A DNA stretch of 64,000 nucleotides from Caprimulgus europaeus (taxonomy: Eukaryota; Chordata; Aves; Caprimulgiformes; Caprimulgidae). Position 1 is the stretch's first letter, and every line of letters starts with the position of its first letter. The stretch covers positions 33,547,295 through 33,611,294 of the forward strand of contig OU015524.1 in NCBI GenBank assembly GCA_907165065.1, given 5' to 3'. Below, in pieces: positions 26,304 through 40,654 of the stretch. The position numbers and the translations under genes are program-made. The notes under the pieces were generated by a model that worked only from the letters and a program-made list of their open reading frames with translations, was not told where the DNA came from and searched no databases.

Positions 26304-29300
26304 CTCCATTTAATTTTTATTAGGGAGCCCAAGTGAATATGGTCCTATATTCTGTAATGGGTGAAAGGAGTGGAAATTTTTATGATGCTACTTTTTGACT
26401 GCTACTTTTTTGACATAATAGTTTTCCCTTCAGGAGTCTCCACCAGTTAGTTTTCAGATACAGCTGTTTAAATTCTTTCTCTTTACGTTTGAATGTGTTG
26501 ACTGTGAAGTAAATTGTTTACTTTAAAATAAAATATCAAGTGTGGGCACTTCAAAGGTGATTGTTACAATTGCTGCATTTCTGCCCTCTGCTTAGGGAGT
26601 GTCCTAAATGGTGGCTAGTGATAATGACTTCTGTCCCCAAGGTGTCCTCTTTTAGGATGTATCATCATTCCAATCTTCACTGATACAGAAAGTTTTTTGA
26701 GTTTTTTTGTTAACTACAGGCTCATACAGCATGCAACAGGTTTAATGTTAATTTTCAGACTGAATTTATTACAGAGAAGAACTCTGGAGTGTAAGCCTAT
26801 ACTAGTTATCAATACAATGAATTCTCTATACTGTGGAGAATACTGATGTTAAGGTCTTGAACAGATAGGTTGGGTTTGTTTTTTGTTGTTGTTTTTATTT
26901 AAAAAAAAAAAAAAGAGCAAAAGAGTATTAATCTGACAGTAAGGAAAATCAGGCTTGCTTGTCCTGATCTACTGGTGCAGAGTTTAATTGTGATGCTATG
27001 GCACTAACAATAACGTGTATAAATATAGAAGAAAATTGGTAACAGAATATTTCAAGTAATCTTTCTGTTTTAAAAGTAACGGGGAACGTTAGCCATGTAT
27101 GAACTCACTCTCAAAATTGAGTAGTTGAAGCTGTGTTTCTTGCGGAAGCGAGGCTGCTTTTTCTAGGCTAAAGGGTTCATCAGGTTTTCAGCCTCAGCCT
27201 TTTATTTGAAAAAAGTTCTGTACAGTCCAGACCTTTTATTGAAGTGCAGGTCTAGAGCGTCTCTTTCTGGAAAGGAATGTCACAGCATAAAATTTATATA
27301 ATACCTCTAAAAATGTATTTGGCTTCAGAGTTTAAAATATTCACCATGTTTTTTGAAGGGGGGAAGGGAGGTGGGGGGAGTAGGAGTATTATTGTTATGT
27401 ATTATTATAAAACCAGGTATCATTTTTATGGGGAAATAATTTTTTTTTGTAACTTTTTACTTTGTTACTTTAAAAGTAAGTTCCTTTAAAAAGCTCTATT
27501 GGAATGAAATAATAATATGGAACTCTGTGTTTATTAATTTTCAGTGCATTTTCTCTTTTCTTTTTTTTCTTTTTCTCACTCTTCCTACTATTTCTACTCT
27601 TTCCTTATAGTCATGCTTTGGGGTTGTTTGCTTGATTGAAGTTTTTTGGTTTTGTTTTGTTTTTTCTTTTTGTTTAAATACCTCTCCTGAAACAGAAGTA
27701 GTTGTCAAATCTCTTGCTCTATTTGATCTTCTCTTGACATTATACATTTTTTTACCTGTTTGCCCCAATTGCTTGTCAGGTACAGACACGCATCTTTAAG
27801 TAGTATCTAACTGTAATGTTTGCACACAGTGGATAATGTATGGAATTGATCATTACGTATAGAAAATGGAATCTGATATTGAGTGAATAATTTTTAGTAT
27901 TCCAGATATATGAAATTATTAGAGATGAAATTGATTGATGTACAACCACTGTATTTTTGTTTTACTTATTTACTTGAGGAAAATCGGCAAATATAGTAGA
28001 ATCCCTGGCTATAAGAGATCATTTTAAATGCAGTTTAATCATATTTCTGTGGAATGTGTGTATAACAAATGAAAATGTGATCCTAGTGTGAGTTAGGCAT
28101 ATGCATTTTAACTTTAAACTGGCTACTGTGGGTAGTAATAAGGTGCATTCTAGGGATGCAGGTTTTGGCTCCTGAGGTTCTGAGGCTTCTTTGCAAGACT
28201 TGTATGTGCTTTAATTCACAATTGTTTTGAGTGCAAAACCAATGGTAACGTGGCATTAAAATTACTATAACTTTGTTCCCTGTGCTTGAGTCACTTTTGC
28301 TAAGTAAGCATGCTCCTGGACTCTTTTCCCTGAAACTGGTTTGAAAGATTTCTAGAAACCAATGTTTCACTAACATTTTGGCACTATTGACTTTTTTGGC
28401 TTATCCTTTCCTTTCCTGAGTTGATATTAAGAACCTGAAAGTGAGGTATTAAGAGTCAGCTGTGTGTATTTAAGTAGAAACACTGACCAGCCTTCTCGGA
28501 AGTAATATTTTTAAAAAGGTAATTAAAAAAAAATGATCAGGAAATTTGAGTTTGGGGTTGGTATAGTCAAGCCATTGTGATTTTTAGGAAGTCAAGAAAG
28601 CTCTATGATCAGATATGAAATAGATGGATGGGGTATACATGAAAGGACATACATTACAATTCCCTACTAAATGTGGAAGTAGTAGGGTTCTTAAACATTT
28701 TATGGTGAAAAGTATACAGGTTATTTATTGATTTCAACTAAAATTCTAAGTATATCAAGATTCATTCTGAATATATCAAATATATCATCTATTTCAGGAT
28801 ACGTGACCTGATAGGGAAATGGGAAGCACTAAGTGAGTTGCCAAGGTGAAGGAAAGCTGGCATGAGCTGAGAGGGGGAGGTATAGTAAGAGATCTGAAAA
28901 TGAAGTGTAAAAATTTGACTGTGGGCTTAGATGAGGAAAGCCAGAAGAGTGTGTGACTGGGGAACCTCAGTTCTGAAGTTCAAAGGTTCCACTCCATAAA
29001 GGACAAAAATAAGTCACAGTCCTGTAATCCCTGTAAATTTCTAGTCAATGAAAATACAGTGATAAATAATATTGATTGCTTCTATTTCCAAACAGAGATT
29101 TATGTCATTATACTGAGAATAATAATATTATGGAGGAAAAGATAGTATTAGCCTGGTAATAGCTGCCTGGTCATAACTGACATCAGTTACAGCTAGGAAT
29201 AAAGCATTGAAGTATAATGAAGAGCTGCTTCCTAAAACATGTTTTCACTACATTAATATGTAAGAATAAAATACATTAACTTCTGTTTTAGCTGCATATC

Positions 29301-32300
29301 AAAATAATGCAGTATTGAGTTCAAATTATCAGCTTAATAAAGTGAAAGTAGATTGTTTAAAAGGTAATACAGCACATTCAGGTAAATTGAATTGATATGC
29401 TAATGAAGGTTATATCTACAGAATGGAGATTCATATAACTGCACAGGAAGATTTCTTAAAAAGATACTCTTTACTACAGAACACTGCTGTCACTTCGAGG
29501 CAAGAATTGTGTTATTTAGAAGAAGAAATCTTCTTGAAGAAGATACAAAACAAGCTACTGCCTTTCAGTGGCAATTGTTCCAATGTAATGTTGTAATGAT
29601 CTAACCAGATTTAGAATATGGGAGAGTTATGTATGCTCGTAGCCACTTTGGGAAGGCCAGGTACAAGGTAATAACAATGGAGAACTGTCAGGTATCCTGA
29701 GGATAGGTGTGGGGAAACAAGGTTGTGAATACACCAACTCAGCACCTTTTTTTCCAACACAAATGCATAACTGCAGATTTCTGATAGGCTGTACAATTGT
29801 TAAGAGTTAATATAATAAATCACTAATTTCATTCTGACTATCTCTGCTGCTATGCAGGATAAGGGACTACAGGGACTATTGAAAAGACATCCCCCTCTCT
29901 TTTTTCTTTCTTCCCTTTTCCTTTATTTTGGCTTGTGACTTTTTGGTTCAGGTATAGAGGTTATATTTCTTCATTAAGCAGTCACATTTTTAAATGTTAG
30001 CTGAGTAAGTTCAGCAATGCTCCAAAGCAAGCAGAAGAAAACAACTTCCTATTAAACAGAATATTATGGTTTGGTTTTGAGAGCACTGGTTTGTCACTGC
30101 TAGGGGTGTGCTGTATGGGCAGGATTCTCCCAGCTGCCATCAAGGAGAAAACAGATGTGGGACCCAAGTTTATAAGGTGGTATTGTGGTAAGAGTTTAGA
30201 TGGATCAGAGCAGTTTAAAAATCTCTTTCATGTTTTCTGTTTATATATAGAGAAAAAAAATGTTATTTAGAGCTACATTTGAGTGGTTTTCGTCTTGAAC
30301 ATAGTACCAAATTTAATGATAGAGGAAAAAATATCAAGAAGATTTACATGAATTGGGGCCTAATACAGTGCCTTCATGAGTAATGGAAATATTTCAGTGA
30401 CAGCATTAAGCTGGGAAAAGAAGCCTTATTCTTTCTGAGCACGTGTCTTCTGGACTGAAAAAGGCAGAGGTTTATGGAGAAGAAATAAGTTTGTTACATT
30501 AGATGATCCTAGTTAGATCATTAAAATTATTTATGGAGCCTTTATTTTGTCATAACTTGGCTCTAAGCCTATCAGTTTGCAACTTTCAGCATTTTCAGTA
30601 CAATTTTTATTCGCAGTGAGTTTGCTACTTTTTTGAAACACTTGATGAAACCTCTCTCTGGCACTCTTTGATATATAGATAGCTAAAAGGATGATGGCTT
30701 AATGCATTCTATCTTTACATTGTATCTTTAAGTAGGTATCCAGACAAAGCCCTGTTTGATGCCCAAATAAAAGATTCTTTGTTCATAGTGAGGGAAATGA
30801 TGAGTCTAGGTTTTTTTCAATGGCTGTAAAACTTGCTTCACTGCAGAAGTAGTCATCCTGCAACTGTTAGGAATATTTGTGCACAGGCAAGTGCTGACTT
30901 TATCACGTCCTTTCAGTGCTCTGTGGGGTCTCTTATTAAGTATTTGGAAGGTGTTACAAAGAAAAATCAAGTCAGATTTGTTGTTGTTACTGATACAAAT
31001 ATGCAATATGGTCCTCTTTATCAATGCTCAGTTACTTTCATAAAATCGTCTCTGTAGAGGTGTTCATGGTGGTGATGCCCTTCGCTGCAGTGCAGCCTGA
31101 TGTATTGTCTTGTTAGCGTCCTGTTGCGTTAAGCTGCGGTGACCTGAAGGTGTTGTATAAATGACAGATTGCTTCATTTGACCCAGTGAGATATTTCTTC
31201 CACCACTGATATAGGTGATAATGTGTGACAACCTGTAACTCTTCAGTTTTCCTGGAAAAATCCAGTAACTGTGGTGAAACTGTGGTTTGATTTATTGCAC
31301 CTTGGCTTTACTGTGTGTATTGGTAAAGATGTGGAGTCATCTTTCATTTGAGCTGGAACCATCAGCAAACTATCCCAGTGCAGAATAGGATTAGCTTAAA
31401 GAGAAGATGTGAGCCAAAGAGCACACACAACCAAACTGATTTCCAGAAATGTAATGATTTTTACCATTTTATGAAAAACATAGCAACTCAGCTGTTAGGC
31501 TTAAAGTGTGTTTCAGCAGAATGAAACTTTATGGGTAATTTATTATGATGGATAAGTATCACTTAGAAGGAGCATAACTGCAGCTCATACAGTGCTGAGC
31601 ACATTTTGGACAACTGAGAACTGTATTTTCTATTGCACTTAAAATAAATAAGGTTTAAAAGAAAAGTCTTACATTATTTTTCTGGTTGCCATTTATTCTG
31701 TTCTTCCATTGCCTCCAAATTGATTGTAGGATTTATGACATTAGATTTAAAACAGTTTATTACTTTTAGATGTTTTACCATATGAAGGGAACTATGTGAC
31801 TGATTATTAAATCAAATTTTTCTTTGGTTAAGGAACCAGTTGAAGAGTCCTGAATTCACTAGCTCAGTAAATATATTTCTGTTTTCTGCAAGTCTGCTCA
31901 CCTACTCACAAGTTTTAGTGTTGTAGTTCATAGACTCATCAAATATAAATTATTTTCATATTGTAGCAGATCAAGAACTGCATTTTAACAAAATGATTAA
32001 ATTTTCTTGGGGCTATGGCACCCAATGTACCGCTCCAGCCTGACAGTAGCGTTTCAGTGAGCTAATATCCATTGTAATCAGTTGAATTGGTGTGATGTTA
32101 TGAAGTACTGTTCTGAATTAATCAAACAGTTCTCCTGATTGCTTATTAAATCAGCAAGGGAAATGTGGCAAACTGATAAATGCAGTTCTACTCTGCAACT
32201 AAAACAAATAGCAAAAAAAAAAAAGCTGAAAAAAGAAAGAAGCAGCAAGAACAAGAAATACTTACGTTAATGTGGTGGTCTGTCTTAAATGTTCTGTCTT

Positions 32301-32908
32301 TAAAATAACCATGATTCAATGCTTCTCATAGGAACTTGAGTTCCTAGAGATTTTATTATTTGTATACAGATATTGGAAGTCCCTGCCCTTCTCTTCCGCC
32401 ATCCAACCACTACTGAGCTGTACAGGAGTGTTTGTGCAGGTTAATGTAGACCTACTTGTAATCCAGATTTATGATCTTCTTTCACCATGTTATCTATTAT
32501 TTCCAGTAAAATACAGTTTGATTTAAAAATAACTAGACCTCTGAAGCTTGTAAGATTGAATCTGCTGCACTGTCTGATGAACAGTCCCATAAATAATACT
32601 TTTTTGTCCTTTATTTTATAGCTCAATTCAGACCTGCCATACTTAGCAGTTAGGTCTTGAATATGCTGGAAAGTGTAAGAAATGCAGATTAGAGACACTG
32701 ATTAACTGAGGTAGTAACCATATGTTTAGCAGGTGATGCTGCTAATGGATACCACGTCAGATTTTTCTCATAAAACAGAACTTAGTGAATTTAGAAATAA
32801 ATGGTTGATACTTTCACTGATTTGTCTCACAGCAGACATTTGTTTCACCGATACGAAAAACATGTCTTAAAATTTCCAGTAAAGCTCCTTCCATTTCACA
32901 GTGTCTGT

Positions 32909-32940
32909 TATATATATACATATATATATATATTTATATG
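32909..32940 (+). repeat. (TA)n microsatellite, interrupted
   Basis: About 32 bases of TA/CATA dinucleotides carry one TTTATATG interruption at the end. It is a simple repeat. Confidence 0.85.
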
Positions 32941-33730
32941 TTGATTTCAGTCTTCACTAAATAATTTCTAAAATATATCTAAAGATTACTCATAGCTGTG
33001 CTTTGCATTGTCAGGAGCAGAACAAGTGTTTCACACTTTAATTATGTTAAAAGGAACACCAAAGCAATCAGAACTGGCATTCCACTGGTTTAAGTAGGGC
33101 ATTACTTGTGATTTTTGTTTGTTTGTTTTTAGGGCTTTTGATCCTACAAACATTGCTCTTACTGTTGAAGAATTTAAGTTGACGTTTCTTTTAAATGACA
33201 TAGTTGCTGTTGGCATAGCATCTCTAAATCGTTGGATAGTACAAGGTTGTTAATAACTATATGATCATATCTTCAGTCAAGGAACCAATTAACAAAGCCA
33301 TCCTTACCTCAGATCTAAACCACTTGAGTATTAAGACTAAATGCTTTACCATAAATGTTTTAAATGAATAAGGCAGACTCAGCTTAATGAATTACCCCAC
33401 ATTTCAGCATTCCAAAATTGTGTGCACAGCAAATTACAAACAGAGCCAGTGATAATTTGCATTGATTTTCTAAGTAGCTCCAACAACGAGTTGTATCCAT
33501 AGGTTTTAAATGTTTTCAAAATTTTCAAATCATAAAAAATACTGATGAAAAATAAGTATTGAGTCATTTTTGTGTTACCAGTACTTAACTGATTCCACTC
33601 GAGCATTGCTTAGCACTTCTCTTGTGTAATTTTGACGTAACAAATGCTAGGGTTCCTTGCATGTATCCTTGGATATATTTCTCAGTAAGTAAAAAGTTAG
33701 TTTGTGGGAGGGTTTTTTGTTTGGATGGGG

Positions 33731-33750
33731 TTTATTTATTTATTTATTTT
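33731..33750 (+). repeat. (TTTA)n short tandem repeat
   Basis: Five TTTA-type units follow GGATGGGG. It is a simple repeat. Confidence 0.8.
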
Positions 33751-36700
33751 AACATCTCATTCTTCATGTGCATTTATGACCCTCTTTTGAGAGCCCGGGA
33801 GGTCTTTTCTTCATCTCTTCTGCTTATGTGCTCAAACACCTAGAGGTGCTGTACTTCTGATTAGTAATGATTCATCCAAACAAACCTTATGTAAAAAGGG
33901 TTCTTTAGCTAATTGCCATCTTTTTTTTACCATTTTCATCCCCTTTTAAAAAACATCCACCTTTGTTTACCACTGTCTGTCAGATATTGAGACACCAGAG
34001 CTAATTTTCTGCATGTATCTTCACTACAGTTTTATAGGAAGAATTTCTAGATTCCTTGCTTTTTTAAAACACAGTTCAAAACCACAGTTCCTTATTTGTT
34101 GAGCTACCTTGATGTTGATGCAGGTTGATATATCCCACCCCCCACTTGCTTCTAGATCACTTTGTTCTAATATTTTTCAAGTATTTCGTTGTCATATCAT
34201 GTACATAGTCTGATTCTAGTCTAGATCTAGATGATCCTTTCTGATATGTCCTTGGAGCAGGAAATAGTTATTGCATGTTAAATTCACAGGCTAGTGGAAC
34301 ATAAGCTGGGAAAAATGGAAAACATTCGCAGATTTAATTGAACAAGGTTTTCCTGTATTTTGTTCCGTTTTATTTGATATATTTTAAAATGTGGAGGCTA
34401 CAATGTATCTGTATAATGAAGCCTAAGTTAAATTGACCCCAAACTATTAAACCACATCAGGATATGCTGTGATTCAAAGAAAACAACTCATGTTGAAGAT
34501 TATGTGTGTTTTTTAAAGAATCTGGCTCCATGTCACACCAGCCTTGAAGGTATGCAGAGCAAGCTCATGTCTTCTCTGTGAATACTGTGTCTACTTTGTG
34601 CTAGAACCAGACTTCCTGAGGAACAATGCTTTCTTCTTTATTTAAGAGAACTATTTTTTTCTGTAAAATCTAAATTAGGGTCCCACTTTATATATTCAAC
34701 AGACATGGCATAAAGATAAATGAAGGTGATATTTAAGCTGGGTTTGGCTGCAAAGTTAAATAAGGGAGAGGATTTAATTTCCCCCACCGATTTCATGGCA
34801 TCAGAATCTTACTATCTTCTCCTAGCAGATTTTGAATTAATGTGGTGGAAGTCCGTTATTAGATCAGGTGAAACTACAGATTTCTGCCCATATTTAGGCA
34901 GGTTCTGGGAAGTAGAGCTGTTTTGCGTTGAGATCTGACCTGAAACAAAACCTGCAGCACCAAGTTCAGATTTGAGAAATTATATGGAACTGGATTTGCC
35001 CACAGTGTGTAGGTCTGAATTCAAGCAAGCTTACCTCAAATTTGGTATTTTCTGTTGGGTTGTTTGGGCCTTTTTTAAAATTAAAAAAAAATATTTAAAA
35101 ATGAAACCAGTAATGAAAAAAATTACCGTTTGTAAGCTCACTATTCTTACATATGGAATACAAAACTTATTATCACATCATGCAAATATTACTCATGTTC
35201 CTATGCACATCAGTGTTAATTTGGTTAAATGTGTTCAGAAGCACTGGTTGCTTGGTTGATATGCTGCTTATGTATAGTACACAAACAATTAAAAATCCTA
35301 TGTAATTATTGTATGTCAATATTCTTAGCCACTTGAATGCTGCAGCATAAAATACCTGGATATATGTTTTAGCAAATTACAAAGAGAAAGGTGTTGCATT
35401 TTCAAAATGCTATGCTGCTGGTTGTATTTGCATCAGTTGCGAAGGTGAAAATGTTCGTAACAGGCTTTGCAGGTGTTAGGTATGCTTTTCCTACTAGAGT
35501 TCAATGATTTTGTCTTGTACAAGTGTTTTATTTGATTTGTCACTGTTTTCTGTATTTGCAGCAAGGATTTCCTTTGATATAAAATAGACTATTAGACTTT
35601 CTCGTCTTAAGTGCAGGAAAACTTGTCTCCTGTCAAAAGACAGAAATGCTTTCCACGTTGTTCTGGCTTAATTCCTTATTTTATATATTTATTTATGTCC
35701 ACTGTTTTTCTGCATGATTTAATTCTGGCAATAGATTTTTTTTTTTCCTCCTTGCTTTTTTTTTATCCTCCTGCCATGAGTCTGTTGATTCAGCTGTGTG
35801 AGTCTGAAGGATTATAGGTTTTACAGAGTTGTCAATAAATGGGCTTTAGATGGCAGTGAATAGCACTGTTTCCTTTTTCCACTAAAAGACAAACAGAATG
35901 TCTTCTAATGCCCTTGTGTGCTAGGCTGTATCTCATGCATCTCTGTGACAGTGATCAGAATGTGAATGTTAGCAGCTTCTAAGCCGTTAAAGGAGATATA
36001 AAGTGTGTAGGACTAGCACTGGTGTCTCATGCCAAGTGCTTCATGAACAAAAATGAAATGCCAAGTTCTTAAGAGCTCGTTTTGTACATATTGGATTTAG
36101 TTCTTTATTTTTAGTTCACTGTTGCTGTTCTGGGATGCTTTGATAATAACTCAGAGTGGATATCAGTGCAAAATACCAGTTAATTTCCTTTACCTCTCTT
36201 TACTTAGTCTTCTGTCTCAATATTCTCAAGGGATTGGAATCTGTGGGTAATGTATTCCAGAGTTTGTCTGTATCTTACTGGTATTATTATGATGAAGGAT
36301 TAAAATGGATCCTAGGGTATGCATATTTTTATGCTTTGACACATATGTCTTAAGTACTGTTCTGATGCGAGCAGCTGAGCTTCGTATTAGTAGTCCTCCA
36401 GGGTATCCAGGGCTGAATCAGTGGTATGCTCAGCAGCAGCTGTTATCTGAATTAAATGTGTCAGCTGTACAAATGTGAAGAGCAGAAGTAAAACATAATG
36501 TAATTGTTCGGAAATATGAGTATTTGTGGTTGCAACAGATTGCCGAAGTCATAGTTTTAGTGTAAAGGTGAAAAATTGCTCTGGGAAAAATAGGAGATGG
36601 ATGAGGGCATTGTCATGTGACTGCCTAATTAATCAACCCAGGTAGTTAGTTCAAATTTTAGTAGTTTAAGATTCTATCAAGATCCAGCAGGACATGCTGT

Positions 36701-37019
36701 TTCCCTCTAGTTAAAATAATTTTCTTGTTAGTGGGGAGTGGTGGGCGGGGAAGACGAATAATACAGATTTTTCTCATATTCCTGCCATGGGAATCTCAGG
36801 GCCAAGTGTAGCATGACTAGCTGTGACTACAGAAGTCTGTGACATGTGGATGAAACTTATACAGCACCTTAAATACTATGAATATCGATTATTCTCAAAT
36901 AGGGACAGAAACCAAAAGGAAATGGCTTCTAAAGGGGGAAAATTTCCATGCTGTAGTCCTGTTCACCTGCCAGGGAAGTACTTTTAAATACTTCAAAGTG
37001 ATCAAGGTGTGGTTCTTTT

Positions 37020-37090
37020 CATTTTGTTTTGGGTTTTTTGGTGGGGTTTTGTTTGTTTGTTTGTTTTTAAGAATGATTCCAGGTTTTTTT
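37020..37090 (+). repeat. T-rich island with (GTTT)n core
   Basis: A (GTTT)n core at 37047-37068 is flanked by TTTTGGGTTTTTTGGTGGGG on the left and T8 plus C8-type runs on the right. Read on the minus strand it resembles the A-rich, C-interrupted islands at 9859, 25774 and 50041. Confidence 0.8.
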
Positions 37091-38937
37091 TTCTTCCCCC
37101 CCAGCCTGTCACTTCAGTCTAAAGTCCGTTGACAGAGGAGCTAGTCTAGCCCTTGAATTGTGGTTCTTTTACTCTCCTATCACACAAAGATTTATAGATA
37201 ACTTCATGTTGTATAAAGCTGCTTTATTCCTGACAGGAAAGTGAACAATTTCTAATTTCACTGGAAAAACTGCCTGTAGTGTTTTTAATGTCTGTCCTTC
37301 ATCTGCCATGTCTCTTCCTCAGTGAGCAATATAATTGAAATTCATAGTTTGGCACCAGGATTTTGGTTATACAGTTAATTCTTCATCATTCCTATGTCTC
37401 AGCTTAATCAGGTTTGCCCAAGCTTGTGTCACCCACTAATAAAGTGCTTTAAAGCTTTTTGTTCATTTAGGGTTTGGACTTTGTGCTATTTTTTCCCCCT
37501 TCACCTTGTGGTAATCAGAGCTTCTAAAGTATCTTGTAATTCAGCATACACAAGTAAGTCTGGTCAGTGGTCCTTTTTAATTAATTACATGCTTGCCAAG
37601 CACTTGTAGAAAATGAATCTTGTATGACTATTGAAAATAATTAATGTACACATTTGTGTGAGTTTAATCAGCATAAAAGATACCTGTATTGTATTTCAGG
37701 TAATGTAGTCTATTAAAAATAAGATCTTTAGTTTGTTTCCTTTGTTTTTTCTACTTCTTGGGACTACAGTAATTGCAAGCATGTAGTGTTGGAGGTGGGA
37801 AAATACCACGCATCTTAAAGAGGTTGACATATTTGTTCTCACTATTTGAATAAATGAAAAGTAATTGCAAAACTATGCAAAGTTTGACCTTATTCTTAAG
37901 TATCTAAAAGAATGAAGATCAAATAAAATGTTTTATTATGCAGTTAAAATTTTAATTTTATTTCCATATGAGTTGGTTTGTTGTTTGTAGCATACAGAGG
38001 GTACAGAGTGGAGAAGGTACTCCAGCACATCCAGTCCCACAACTGCTTGTTTCTTATTCTCTTAGTTGTGAGCAAGAAAATACTTAAGTTAACCAAGATT
38101 CATTTGTTTTCTTATGGGATGTATTTTTTGTATAAATACGTAAATAGAAAGCAAGTATTAAGGCAGTTCAGCTTCCAAAGTTGGGCTCGGAAAGATACAG
38201 GGTTACTGAAATTGCTCACTCCTGCAGTCCTAAGTATCCTGTGATCTCATGATGATATCTTATAGTCATTTCATAACAAGAGCCTTTGTGGGGAGGAAGG
38301 AGCTCAACCTATAACTTCTTTAGTCTGTAGGACTTGAACTATGGTTCCTGAGTGAGGAGCTGTTGGATATTTTGCTCTGATTCAGCAAGTAGTCTCACAC
38401 CTTGTCTGCCGTGTGTAGTACAGCAGCAGAGGACGCTGTGTCACAGTCTAGCCTGGCTGCCTGTCGGTAGGGACCTCTCCTTAGATTTGAAGTCCTTTTA
38501 AAAAAGGGCATTGAACTTCAGTCTCTTTCTGAGGAAATGCCTTAAAGGACAGATCATTATATAAAGAGGCATTATCAGCAGCAGTATTCACAGCAGTTCC
38601 TCAGAAAGAAGTCCTAGCTTTGCAGTCCAAGTTCACAGAAGAATCTCCCTACCATCGATGGAGAGAAGGCCTGAGCACTTTCTTCCTAGCTTGCTGTGGA
38701 TGGTTGCACAGAGAGCCTGCTCACTGAGCTCGTCTCTGTCCATGTTACTTGATTATCTACAGATCTTGATTATCTACTCTTGCTGCTTCATGCAGGTTTG
38801 CTTGTGGGAACTAGAAGGCTGTTTGATTTTTATAGTGGTTAATTCTCAGCTGTCTGTGTCTTAGGCCTGTTAGCAAAGTCAGAAGCCCTTCCCTGTTGCT
38901 GCTCTGCGGTTCAGAGCCACAAGCAGTGTCACAGTGC

Positions 38938-39476
38938 TGTGGGCTCACCCCGGCGGGCAGCTCAGCCCACACCGCCCTCCCCCGGCTGGGACGGGAGGGA
39001 GAATCGGAAGGTAAAAGCACAAAAACTTGTGGGTTGAGATAAAGACATAAAGTTTCATAGGTAAAGCAGAAGCTGCGTGCTCAAGTAAAGCAAAACAAGA
39101 CAAGGAATTCATTCTCTGCTTCCCATTGGCAGGCAGGTGGTCAACCATGTCCCGGAAAGCAGGGCTCCATCACGCCTAACAGTTACGTGGGAAGACAAAC
39201 ACCATCACTCCAAACATCCTACTTTCCTGGCAGGGAATATCCCAGTGGTCAGTTGGGGTCATCTGTCCTGGCTGTGTCCCCCTCCCGACTTCTTGTGCAC
39301 CCCAGACTCCTTGCTGGCAGGACAGGTTGAGAAGCAGAAGAGGCCTTGACGCTGTGCAAGCACTACTCCACAGTAACCAAAACGTCCCCGTGCTATCAAC
39401 ACTGTTTTCAGCACAGATACAAATGCAGCACCTTACGAGATACTGTGAAGAAATTTAACTCTATCCTAGCCAAAAA
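38938..39476. mobile_element. Avian LTR-like repeat, probable degenerate solo LTR
   Basis: This GC-rich block stands out sharply from its AT-rich surroundings. It opens with TGTGGGCTCACCCCGGCGGG and closes with TTAACTCTATCCTAGCCAAA. Internal blocks such as GGTTGAGATAAAGACA, AAGCAGGGCTCCATCACGC and GAGAAGCAGAAGAGGCCTTG belong to an interspersed repeat I remember as common in bird genomes and associated with endogenous retrovirus LTRs. I cannot name the family and do not assert ERVL or ERVK. No internal gag, pol or env coding sequence adjoins it, which fits a solo LTR. I could not find a convincing target-site duplication, and the left edge is approximate. Confidence 0.6.
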
Positions 39477-40231
39477 CGCTAGAGTATACTTTTAAAATTG
39501 TGAGTGATCACATAAAACTCATGCCATGCATTTTAAGCATTTGTTGAAGTTGCATGTGCTGAGAAAATGTTTGTATTAATTTTTTTTTACCTGTACTCAT
39601 ATATTCCAACTAATAAATTGTTCTAGGAAAATGATGAGATGGTACACATAGTCTGATTGCTTGAAGGTTACTTTTAGTTTTAATCATGGTGCAGTCGCAT
39701 TCCAGTCTGGCAGAAAACTGCTTAGGAAAATTTTTATGCATGTCATGAGCTAAAATAGGCATTTTAAATTTCTGAAATATCTATACTTTGAATTAAACCT
39801 TCATTGCTCATACTGAATTTGTCCACATTGCATTTTTCCTCACTATCATATTTCTGAGGCAACTCTTTATTTTCAACCCATTGTTTTAGGGTTCTTCTCA
39901 TTAAGATGTACTACTTCAGCATTTACAATGTCTTCATCTGACTCTCTTGAAACAGGTTATGTACCTTCAGTATTACTCTTGGTGATATTTGAAATTCAGA
40001 TACAGCTTGTTTACCTAGCAGTACTGGACATTTCTAGTGAATTTTGCCTTGCTTGAAGGAAGATTATCTTTGCAGTCTCAGGCTGTGATGGCTTTAGTAT
40101 CTTGCATCAAGTGGAATAATAAGCAAAAATTTTTATGCAAAATCTGAGAATGTGATTTTGGAAGTTAAGATGTTTAAAGTAGTTTTGAAGATTGCATTAT
40201 TTTAACTTCCACCAAGTAGAATAGTGCAAGG
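39477..40231 (+). other. BTBD9: BTBD9 upstream intron between LTR-like repeat and CR1
   Basis: About 750 bases of ordinary AT-rich intron. I see no exon, RNA gene or recognisable repeat. Confidence 0.65.
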
Positions 40232-40654
40232 TTCAGGCAGAAAATCATGCTGACCTTGATAGAGGAAAGAGTGGAAGAGCTGGGTCTGTTTAGCCGAGAG
40301 AAGACTGAGAGAGGACCCTAGTAATGTTTATAAATATCTAAAGGGCGGATGTCAAGAAGATGAGACCAGACTCTTTTCAGTGGTGGCCAGTGATAGGACA
40401 AGGGGCAATGGGCACAAGCTGGAACACAGAAGATTCCACTTAAACATGAGAAAAAACTTCTTTACTGTGAGGGTGACAGAGCACTGGAACAGACTGCCCA
40501 GAGAGGCTGAGTCTCCTTCTCTGGAGATACTCAAAACCCACCTCAGTGCTTTCCTGTGCAACCTGCTCTAGGTGATCCTGCTTTGGCAGGGGGGTTGGAC
40601 TAGATGATTTCCTGAGGTCCCTTCCAACCCCTACCATTCTGTGATTCTGTGATT
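40232..40654 (+). mobile_element. CR1 LINE, 5'-truncated 3' end (sense to BTBD9)
   Basis: This is a clear CR1 3' end. The polymerase C-terminus is readable, with [13 protein letters not shown] near 40265-40303 and then an open run at 40380-40571 containing [29 protein letters not shown] and [11 protein letters not shown]. It ends at the family's usual position after CNLL with a TAG at 40569-40571. A short 3' UTR follows, containing the GGTTGGACTAGATGATT block. It terminates in two perfect ATTCTGTG octamers (40636-40651), the CR1 hallmark in place of a poly(A) tail. One or two frame breaks lie upstream of 40380. It encodes no functional enzyme because the catalytic domain is absent. Confidence 0.95.

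Larger units (their letters stand above)
22331..38937 (+). other. BTBD9: BTBD9 upstream intron, middle part
   Basis: About 16.6 kb of AT-rich sequence holds no exon, RNA gene or transposable element that I can identify with confidence. Microsatellites and A- or T-rich islands are listed separately. Open frames here are all under 100 codons and unlike known proteins. Patches around 28.4-29.0 kb and 30.1-30.2 kb are purine-rich and could be very old transposon remnants, but I could not place them in any family. Confidence 0.65.
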
